From contig FN648806.1 of the NCBI GenBank assembly GCA_000310025.1, forward strand, positions 1-23,067: a DNA stretch of 23,067 bases, given 5' to 3'. The position numbers and the translations under genes are program-made. Each line of letters starts with the position of its first letter. The first letter of the stretch is position 1. Source of the stretch: Ectocarpus siliculosus (lineage: Eukaryota > Sar > Phaeophyceae > Ectocarpales > Ectocarpaceae). Below the pieces are notes generated by a model that saw nothing but the letters and a program-made list of their open reading frames with translations, was not told where the DNA came from and made no database searches. Positions 1 to 7,409 of this stretch are shown here, in pieces.

Positions 1-71
1 AGCCAAAACCTCCTGGGCTGTCGCAGTCGTCACCGCGGTCTTCTCGGTTGACGTCGTTCCTCCCCCTCCTC
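1..71 (-). CDS. CDC23/APC8: APC8-like gene, exon 7, cut by the window edge
   Basis: After the acceptor GCTGTCTAG|GA the frame set by exon 6 stays open to position 1 (residues 266-288): a Gly/Thr-rich start, then TAVTTATAQEVLA, which fits the helix before the conserved WNW.AW block. That block itself is not in the window, so the exon assignment rests on phase, splice site and open frame. Confidence 0.6.
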
Positions 72-3000
72 CTAGACAGCGGGACACACACAGACCAGCC
101 GGTTCAAAGAAAATTGCGAGGAAACGAAACGGAATGCAGAGCCAAGGGGCCCCGCGGGTGCGACAAAGAACGGGCAAGTCGCGTGTTGGGATAAATAATT
201 CTGGATTAAGAAGCGGCTTTGTGCCAATGCCGTGAGCAGGCTGTATCAGGCATAAACCGCCTCGATCAATACACCAAAGGCGGTAGAGGTGAAGGCATGG
301 GCGAACCATTCCCGGCCGAAGGATGATGTGTTGGTAACCTGCTCATACAGATGGCATCATTCCAAAAACTGAAAAAAGAATGCCAAAACGAGATACAAAA
401 CGAGAAACTCCTGACGCTTCACCCCAGAAAACCATAAACCAACATTCTCACAACCGCACACACACACAAAATAAAACCCCACCCCCTTATGCATACCGGT
501 CGCGTCACCCCTGCCGCCCGATGGAGCTCGTGCTCTCGGCGTCACGAAAGCTCCACCGCCACTCCCACCAAGAGAATTTGCACCGCCGCCACCACCGCTT
601 GAGTGAGGCGTTCTAGGGGTTGGGGTATTTCCTCCCGTGCCCCCTGCACCCCCACGCCCTTCCTCTCGCAGGGCCTTGAGGACGGCGGCGTATCTGAGAC
701 AGGTCAAGAAGTGATTGATGGCCTTGAGTGGTACATAGGGCGGGGTATGTGCTCGAAACTCTCAAACTACAAGCGAAAAGTACATCACGAGCATCTTGGG
801 GCCAGACACAGCATCTTCTGCGTGAACACACGCGACCATGGGATCCGTAAGAAAAAGGTTGTTACCTGTCTGCTGTCAATCCTGCGACACCCTACTCCCG
901 AGAGTCATGTCAAGTCATGCCCGACCGACACCAACGCCAAGCCTAGTCTCAACACGGCAAGACCTCCACTGTCACGTCGAAGGGACGCTATCCCCGGCTT
1001 GTTCGCCGTCTTGTCGTGCACACCATTTCTGCTGCTACGCATACCCTCCAGAAAAAAAAACGTGTGGCGCGAACGCCTCCATTGACCCCGGGGATGGTAA
1101 GTTATTGTCCCCTGAATGTTGAAGACGCCTTCACGCGTGAACAAGCTTTTCTGAGATAAAACAAAATTGTGCTTTACCGCGGGTTTCATGGAAGGCTCCA
1201 AGGCGTTGAGCACCCCGTTCTTGCTCGACTACTGTGAGTGTAAGCACGATTGGAACGACTCCGATGTGCCAACAAGGCAACAAGGGGACTGTCTTCCTGC
1301 CCATCACAAAAACGATACAACAATAATAACAACAACAACAACAACCGAACCAAATCATAACCAGATCTCACATGTATAGGCCGAAGGCATCGAGAGTCCC
1401 GGCCTGATCGCACTGCGACAGTTCTGCGTGGAGCGTCTTGAGGTGCGGGTTGACCAGTCTTCGCCGCTGAAGAGCGTCGGTCAGTTGCGACTCCTCCTGC
1501 CGACAAACGTGATCCATCACAACGCAATCAGAGCACAAAGGAGGTGGCTGTACCCCCACTCCCGCCCCCCTCGCAGAACAACAGTTCTTGGCACAGTAAC
1601 GGTTGAAAAAAAAACGTTTCGAGAGGAAACTGCTGTATCTGGGACACACCCAAGCGAGAACTCGAGGTCGCTCGGATCACAGGCAAGATACCACTAGGGA
1701 TTCGGACAAATACTTCTAGACAGTGGACGAGCACCGTGTTGGTAGCAGACCCTGTGAATAGCTTACAGATTTACGAGTGAGGAGGATATCTGTGGATTAT
1801 AGGAATTGGTCGACTTTCCGTCATGTCCACCCGTCGCCGCAGCCGTGGCGGCCGCGGCGGCGGCCGACAACAACAAGAACGGCGTCGCAGCCGCCGCGGA
1901 TGGGGAGGTGCAAGCCATGGCAGAGACAGGAGAAGGCGAGGCGGAAGTTATCGATGCGACGTTTGCCGTTGAAGATGCCGGGGGAGGAGACGTCGGAGGC
2001 GGAGGCGGTGCAAATAGCGCCATCGCCAACAACTTAGAGGCGACTCTCCAACAACTCCTGGCAGGTCAGCAGCATCAGCAGGCCATCCTGGCGCTACAGC
2101 AGCAGCAGCAGCAGCCGCCGCAACAGGCACAGCCGGGCCGTCCTTCAACCCGCTGGTGGCCTACGCCCACCCCCACGGCTTCCGGCGCCAGCTGTCCCGG
2201 CTGCCGCCGTGCCAGCCGCTCCACCCAACCCAAAGAGCGCCGGTGTGAAGCAAACCGACAAGAGACTTTCCGAGCTATGGAACTCGACAGCAAGGCCCAA
2301 GGACTTCGTGCTACGCGGAGGCTACAACGTCGTCGGCCGCCCGATGGACAAGGCCCGCCTGCTGATGCTCAACAAGGATCGAGCACACATCATCGACCAC
2401 TTTGCCGGCGTGGCTGTGGGGACGACGCCTTCGGGCAAGGGGGGGAACAAGTGCTCCACTTTCCAGTCCGACATCGAGGTGATTTGCTTTGCGGACTGGT
2501 CGGTGATGTGTGCTCGATCCTTGTCGAGCATCAGCAGGCGGGCCTTGTCCATCGGGCGTTGCGGCCTCCACGTAAAACAAGCCAAGTACACGAGAGGTAA
2601 TCAAACACCCCGGGCATGCCACCATCGAGGAAAGAGGTGACCCGCTCGCTGCTGCTGCTGCTGCTGCTGCACGTCGCACCACAGACCAAATCGTACAACA
2701 CGACTGTGCCCGTCAAGTTCTTCGGAACGTACACCCTTGGCCTGTTACTACCAGAAGCGCATGCGTTTATCTTTCGCATCACCGCAGCGTTTCGACCACG
2801 TGAATGCCGCGAAGTCGCATCCGAAAGGGATCGCCCTTAGTTTCTGGACGGTCTCCTACTAACTAGTGCAGCACCCACGCGTTCAGGACCACCCCGATCA
2901 GTTGGAGGAGATTGATGGTGGTACTGCTCATCTCGCGGCATGCGGCCTCGCGTTTTAGTTCAGCCGAGAAGGCAAGGCGTAGTTCGCATCTCCAGAAAAA

Positions 3001-5627
3001 TCTGAGTTCTTGGCAGTAGCCGGCCACCCACTGCGTCAAAGCTCACGTCTGGCAGGTAGTTCCTCTTGGCCTGGCGTTTGATCGCAGCGTAACAAGGGGC
3101 GCTCAACGTCTCGCCGACCGCAAGCAAAGTTCTTGGTCTATCGCCCCACCTCCAAAATTCTAGATCGTCGTGATAGTCTCTTCCGAGCCCTATGAGTCGG
3201 TTCTGGTTCTTGTTCTGCGTCGAGTGGAGTCCGGTAAGTCTACACAAACCTCACCTCGCGCCGCCTTTCACCCGCAAGGAAGAGGGAGTACCACCCAAGG
3301 AACCGGGCTCGGGAGTAGAGGCCGCCCGGAACGGAGCCTGCCGCCGCTGCAGCAGGCCAGCTCTTGTTTCCGAAAGCCTGCGACGCCCTCTCGAATTCCC
3401 CTGGGCATCGGCGTGGTTTCGGGGAGCTCGTTACTTTCCAGTTTTCACATCACTGTTGTTGCTATGTCGATGGGTTGTTGTTTGCATCGTCCCCCTCTCG
3501 GCATTCACTCGGCATCACATACTCCGAGCCAAACAGCGTGCCCTTTACGATCCTAGCTGCTTGAAAACCAGGTTGCCGAACGCCCGCGGTTGTGCTTGCA
3601 AACGCGTCGGCGGGGCATTGGAACAGTCTTGTCTTGAGGCGAAAACGCTACAATCTTGCTGATTCATGTGCTTGTGTAAAAGTGTGTACTGCTGTGCAAC
3701 AGCTGTCGCGTTCTCGGTATCGAGAAATTTTGAGAGGTGAGGCGGTCGTCCCCGCCACCGACCAGCTGAGTGCATACACTTGTGCGTGTGTGTGCGTTGT
3801 TTTCTTTCCTTTCCTTGAGAGGCGAGTTAAAAGTAGTTCGTCTGTGCGTTGGATGGCTGTTTCGACAATCGGAATCAGGAAGCGAACAGTAACCCCCCAT
3901 GTTTTTAGATAGCTACCACGGTGCTGAGAGGGACAGCCAACCCTGCCGCCACACATGCCACAGAGCGGGGCCATGAGAACAAAACATACCAGCCTGGTGT
4001 AAGAGATAATAACCTACCGTATGCAAAAGTGCACCTGGTGTGTGCCGGATATTGCCGCAGAATGAGTTGAGCACGACCTCGACCTCTTGGACAACGGCCA
4101 CAACAAGTACATGTCATCACAAAAAAAGGCCAAAAGCAAGAAAACAGCAGTGCCAACAAGGAAAAGGCGAAGAAAAGGGGGGAAAGAACTGGGGCAACAT
4201 GGGCATAGCTGCGATCTAAATAGCACAGGATGGTGCAAACTCGATTACATTTAAAAAAAACACTGGTTGGCAACCACAAGAGCGATCAATCAATCAACCT
4301 TCACACTTGGCCTTCTCACCGACATCCATCAGGGACTTCGCAAACGCTACGCGGCCCTGAAGCCGCAGATTCGCCCCCCCTTCCTGCTTCTGAGGGGTGG
4401 CTGGGTTTGGTTCCGCCGCGTACCGCAAGTCGTCGGGCGCCTCATCGTCAGGCAGACCGACCAGCTGCTCAGTAGCCCTGATTTTGCAACAAGACCATGG
4501 TGTTGTATATACAAGACAAAGAAATAAAAAAAGTTGAAAAACTTGGAGTATAGTACAGGGCACATCAAGTTGTGGGAGAAATAAATGCGGATGGAGAACA
4601 CCAGAAGAACAAAGGGGGGACAGGTCTCAAGCAGTACCACTATCCCATACGATAGATAGCCCTGAATTTAACTTCAAGCCAGGACAATGTTGTGCGGGCG
4701 GAAAAACACCCGAGATGTTCAAACACAACGTCGCCGCTTTGGTTACGCACACGTCCAACATGACGCATGGCCACCCAAACAACCGAGACGTGAATCACCA
4801 CTAGCACACCCGCACCGTCCGTAAGGAACAGGGCATTCGTGCGTAAACAAAATAAAAAAAGACAGCAACACCGCGGAAGCAGCCGCAACAACATCACAAC
4901 ATCACAACATCCCCGCCGCCATCAAGAATGACTCCGCATACCGGTACAATTGCAGTTGAAAACTGCAAAACTGCAACACAACACAGCCAAAAACTCACCA
5001 TTTCGTGGCGAGCTTGAGGCCGTGGTTGGACAGCTCCTCCACTGCGCCCAGCAGAGCCCTGCGTATCTCCGCGGTTGGAGGCATCTGTAGAGTCAACGAA
5101 AGGTGGGAATGGAATCGTCGACTGATACCGGTTGCTCCCCCGCCATGTGAGATGGGTAGGGGAAGCGGTGAGGCGGGCAATAAGCTCCGACCCAATCACA
5201 AACCGAGGAATTAGCAGTCAGCACACAAATACACCCGGACTGGCATTGATTGGCCATTCAGGCCGTACTCACAAGCAAAATCTCGTGGGGTTTCCGCCTG
5301 CAACGACGGCTACTACAGTAGTGTACAGCAAACACATCGCTCCTCGGGATAGCATGTTCGACGTGCGTCAAGATTGGCAAAAAGCGAAGGGCGTCCGAAC
5401 GAAAATAGTGGATAACAAGAAAAAGGGTTGTTTCCCGCTTGTGGAGAAGGTATACAAGAAACAAAGCCAACGCTCTCAACATAATAGCGCCACAAACAAA
5501 GGTGACAGCAACAGCAAATGATAAATCAGCAACAGAACAGAAGTACCTTCGGCCCGGATGTCGTTGCGAACGATGCCGATGCAGAGGCCCCGTCCCTTTC
5601 CCCAGGGCGCGGCGTGTCGATGTCCAT
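1..5627 (-). CDS. CDC23/APC8: CDC23/APC8-like anaphase-promoting complex subunit, split gene, 3' end beyond the window
   Basis: APC8/CDC23 is a TPR scaffold subunit of the anaphase-promoting complex, the nuclear E3 ubiquitin ligase that targets cyclins and securin. Seven exons on the minus strand (5547-5627, 4999-5084, 4320-4477, 3255-3400, 1372-1496, 497-693, 71 to beyond 1) are bounded by GT...AG introns, and every junction keeps phase, giving 288 codons without a stop. Family marks appear in the right order: AEIRRALL...LKLATKWATEQL near residues 32-60 (human REIKKQLL...HSSKWSAEL), EFERASQAF at 110, FLGWYSLFLAGERRRE at 142 (plant FLRYYALYLAGEKRKEE), and LHAEL...LDAFGLYIYAAVL around 180 (human LRVEL...LDGFGLYLYGVVL). 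A Gly/Ser/Pro-rich insert follows. The remaining TPR repeats, about 300 or more residues, should lie left of position 1. Exon ends were chosen by phase and homology; no transcript was available. Confidence 0.87.
497..693 (-). CDS. CDC23/APC8: APC8-like gene, exon 6 with Gly/Ser/Pro-rich insert
   Basis: Completes Ile199 and reads YAAVLKALREEGRG, matching human LYGVVLRKL. A low-complexity stretch of about 50 residues follows, rich in Gly, Ser and Thr-Pro (NTPTPRTPHSS, AFVTPRARAPSGG). The acceptor is TGTCTCAG|A. The donor ACCG|GTATGC was chosen because it is in phase 1 with the next exon. Exon length (197 = 1 + 65 codons + 1) fits. Confidence 0.78.
1318..1345 (+). repeat. CAA/TAA microsatellite in APC8 intron 5
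   Basis: A run of CAA units with two TAA variants sits 28-54 bases inside intron 5, just after the exon 5 donor on the minus strand. There it reads as a TTG/TTA pyrimidine-rich run. Confidence 0.8.
1372..1496 (-). CDS. CDC23/APC8: APC8-like gene, exon 5
   Basis: Encodes residues 158-198, EESQLTDALQ...NPHLKTLHAEL...AGTLDAFGLY, plus two bases of codon 199. It continues the acidic EEE run after AGERRRE and matches the conserved ELS...G.LD.FGLYLYG block of the family. The acceptor is GTCGGCAG|GAG and the donor TACAT|GTGAGA (phase 2). It is separated from exon 4 by the 1758-bp transposon-filled intron. Confidence 0.88.
2097..2114 (+). repeat. (CAG)6 trinucleotide run
   Basis: Six perfect CAG units encode Gln in the gag-like frame. 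A related GCT run lies at 2648-2670, just after the inverted repeat. Confidence 0.85.
2338..2558. repeat. Long inverted repeat: 62-nt arms, 60 of 62 matching, 97-nt spacer
   Basis: The arm 2338-2399 and the reverse complement of 2497-2558 agree at 60 of 62 positions; the two differences are A/G and T/C changes. Similarity continues weakly outward, about 20 more bases after a 7-base gap. Both arms carry the same reading frame (DKARLLML.KDRAHI), on plus in the left arm and minus in the right, so an inverted duplication of gag-like coding sequence produced it. Transcribed with either strand it would fold into a long hairpin. It lies in APC8 intron 4. Confidence 0.92.
2648..2670 (+). repeat. GCT/CTG trinucleotide run
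   Basis: Seven to eight perfect GCT units lie in APC8 intron 4, right of the inverted repeat. Confidence 0.85.
2800..3247 (-). pseudogene. Retroelement pol fossil (RNase H-like region) in APC8 intron 4
   Basis: The minus strand reads RDYHDDLEFWRWGD, then GETLSAPCYAAIKRQAKRNY and SFDAVGG. It continues in a second frame from about 3025 with GYCQELRFFWRCELRLAF and STTINLLQLIGVVLNAWVLH, then a TAG stop at 2863-2865 followed by GDRPE. This order (a DLEFWRW block, an LSAPMYH-like block, an SDAS.TAVGGYC-like RNase H start, an NVLELLG-like block) is that of retrotransposon proteins common in oomycetes and brown algae. At least one frameshift and one stop make it non-functional. It begins only 7 bases after the exon 4 donor. 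No LTRs or flanking duplication were recognised. Family assignment is from remembered consensus and is approximate. Confidence 0.55.
3255..3400 (-). CDS. CDC23/APC8: APC8-like gene, exon 4
   Basis: Encodes residues 110-157. It starts EFERASQAF, the partner helix of the first TPR unit, and ends FLGWYSLFLAGERRRE, which matches the APC8 signature FLRYYALYLAGEKRKEE. The acceptor is TGCCCAG|GG and the donor CGCGAG|GTGAGG (phase 0). An Ala/Gly-rich stretch of about 20 residues separates the two helices. Confidence 0.88.
3401..4319 (-). other. APC8 intron 3, no gene recognised
   Basis: A 919-bp intron from GTGAGA (4319) to TGCCCAG (3401). It contains a short GT-rich microsatellite near 3780-3796 and A/T-rich patches near 4120-4180 and 4252-4260. 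Short open stretches on both strands show no family match that I can see. Confidence 0.6.
4320..4477 (-). CDS. CDC23/APC8: APC8-like gene, exon 3
   Basis: Completes Trp56 and encodes residues 57-108, including ATEQLVGLPDDEAPDDLRYA and the TPR-like helix GRVAFAKSLMDV. The acceptor is AAAATCAG|GG and the donor GTCG|GTGAGA (phase 1). Confidence 0.85.
4999..5084 (-). CDS. CDC23/APC8: APC8-like gene, exon 2
   Basis: Residues 28-55 plus two bases of Trp56. The acceptor is CTCTACAG|ATG and the donor TG|GTGAGT. It encodes AEIRRALLGAVEELSNHGLK, the N-terminal helix that begins APC8/CDC23 proteins. The Trp codon is completed by the first base of the next exon, giving the conserved Lys-Trp pair. Confidence 0.85.
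5547..5627 (-). CDS. CDC23/APC8: APC8-like gene, exon 1 (start codon)
   Basis: Residues 1-27, beginning MDIDTPRPGERDG and ending in a Ser/Ala/Thr-rich tail. The exon ends in phase 0 at an AAG|GTACTT donor. It is assigned because it joins in phase to the next exon and gives an N-terminal extension of about the length seen in human CDC23. It has no conserved domain, so the start is less certain than the other exons. An alternative is initiation at the ATG at 5084, or an unspliced start at 5195. Confidence 0.6.
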
Positions 5628-7342
5628 GACAACCGCTGTCAACGGACCAAAAAGAGACACCCCAGAGTGAGCACGGGCTGGAGCAAAGTCTCCCACAAAC
5701 CTCGAGCGTGTCTTCCAAAGCAAAAAGAGGGGTTGGTGAACACCGACTGCGGCAAGGATACGACACCACAACAGAGACGAGGCACATGCGATCGGTGTTG
5801 TCGACGCCCTGTCCCACGATGTCCTGCATGAGCTCAGGGGCACACAGCTTTCGATTGGCCAAGCAACGGCAGAAGAAGGTATCTGGGAGTTGTAGGGAAG
5901 CTGAAGTATTGGTTGCGTAGCTGCAAAAAAATAGCCGGTAACGCCACCCGCCCTGATGGGAGCGATAGCTACATACCGAGGTGAAACTCCACATGCTGTT
6001 GGGTTGTGCCCGTTTCGGTCGTGGACACACGCGCCGAAAGACCCTTCAGAGAACACACTCGAGGGTCATCGCTGTAAAGGTACAGGAGTATAGATATCGC
6101 GAACAAAGTGTAGACGAGCAATCTTCTCTCATATCCGCGTCCTTCGCGTCGACGGAACGGCGGCGGCGGCGAGTCGGTCCTACATAGATTACACAGCGAA
6201 GGCTTTGTATGCTGTAATACGAAAACAGGAGAGACGACCTCCGACCTTTAGTATTGTATGTTGCAGTAGATACCACACCCCCGATACCGATTTGTCAAAA
6301 GCTAAAGCTCAAGGCATGCAACGCGAGACGCTCTCGTGGCATTTTGGCCTCCCGAAACCTGCAGCACTTCTTCTTCTTCTGTTAGCCGAGCCGTACCGCG
6401 GTGGTGGTGTTAAGAAATGGTATGCGCATAGCTCCAGAAAAAACACCACCGCGTGTGCGTACTTCACTACGGGGAAGGCTCATGTCTCAAGTTATAGGAG
6501 AATATTATTTTTAGCAGCAGCAGCTCTGCAAGGATTGCTTACTTGCTGTATCTACATGTAGTCAGCGCACTCAGCACAGCAGTAGCTCCTGCTCCTGCAA
6601 ACTGCCGACGGGAACAAGCTGTTGCATAGTTTCGCGAAGTCAAGGTTCTACTGCAGTAGCCGCCAAAACAAGGTGTGTCGCCAACGCACTACAGCAGTAC
6701 TGTTGGCAGCGGGCCTCTCGACACTCGCAACCGAACGCGCCCTTATCAGGGCAGTCAGCCTTGCATCCCAATTCAAAAATTACGCTAACGATGATCTCGT
6801 ACACAAGATGTGTTCGTTGCTAGTCTCCACAGACATCAATTCTTGATACTCCTATACAGCGGTGATTTATTCATCCTCTCACCTCCCCAAACCTCCCGCT
6901 CCTTGCTAGTTAGCACCTCTGTTCCTTCCTGCGGTGAGGCAAAGCGAAGCGCTGGCACCGCACGCAGCTGCGTCTGATGGGGGCATCCTCAACCTGCACA
7001 AAATTAGGGGTATCGTGTGAGGGCGTCGCCCCAGCACAAGCAATCCCGCCGCGTTTTCAAGCAGCAAGGACTGATCCGATCATCCGATCGGCACACCAAC
7101 TGTGCACCAACGCCATACCCACCGCAGGGTGCACACGCGACCCAGCACACAAACCATACCTCCACCGAACGGCTGTTTCGAAGTTGGCGTTCGTTGGCAT
7201 AGTCTCGAGACCGGGGAAGGGGCAGGGTAAGGCAACCTTCAGGATCACCCAACAGGCACACCAGGGTTGACAGGAGCAGCTGCAGCTGCGGGCAAGCCAG
7301 TAGCACAGCAGCGAGGAGTGAAGAAACTAGGAGCGCTGAGAG
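5628..7342. promoter_or_regulatory. Divergent intergenic region between the APC8-like and prefoldin-6 genes
   Basis: About 1.7 kb separates the two start codons, so both promoters and 5' untranslated exons must lie here or be shared. CCAAT pentamers on the minus strand at 5858-5854 and 5912-5908 stand about 230 and 285 bases upstream of the APC8 ATG, a reasonable distance for such boxes, though the motif is short. Open stretches on both strands (for example minus 5476-6056, plus 6205-6561 and 6622-6846) overlap one another and carry no domain that I recognise. No TATA box or transcription start is assigned. Confidence 0.4.
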
Positions 7343-7409
7343 ATGGCCCAGCCTGGAAGGAGCCCGGAGGTGGATGCTGAGCTGAAGAAGCTGCAGGGGG
7401 TACAAAGCG
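7343..7409 (+). CDS. PFDN6: Prefoldin-6 gene, exon 1
   Basis: Residues 1-22, MAQPGRSPEVDAELKKLQGV and two more, plus the first base of Glu23. The donor is AGCG|GTGAGA (phase 1). This is the N-terminal part of helix 1. Confidence 0.82.

Larger units (their letters stand above)
1806..2640 (+). pseudogene. Broken gag-like fragment, Ala/Gln-rich, inside APC8 intron 4
   Basis: The plus strand, antisense to the host gene, shows an open stretch from 1806. It has an Ala/Gly-rich head, an acidic AETGEGEAEVIDATFAVED segment, then LEATLQQLLAGQQHQQAILA and a Gln run. From about 2150 the sensible frame moves to another register, with Pro/Ala linker and then KQTDKRLSELWNSTARPKDF and GGYNVVGRPMDKARLLMLNK. 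The mix of Q-rich coiled coil and a basic-acidic folded part resembles the capsid part of retroelements, but no zinc knuckle or protease follows. I do not recognise the family. It is frame-broken and placed in an intron, so it is most likely debris; a low-complexity host gene remnant is the alternative. Confidence 0.4.

Noticed and set aside
694-1371. Minus-strand segments with SKNGVLNALEPSMKPA and nearby donor, considered as an extra APC8 exon
   Set aside because: The phase does not fit exon 5 (ends with two bases of a codon), whereas joining exon 5 directly to 693 gives the conserved GLYIYAAVL.
5476-6056. Two overlapping minus frames of 184 and 176 codons upstream of APC8 exon 1
   Set aside because: Only the 27 codons from 5627 to 5547 join in phase to the APC8 exons. 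The rest matches nothing, and the two frames contradict one another. A good acceptor near 5881 on minus leaves a 5' untranslated exon possible.
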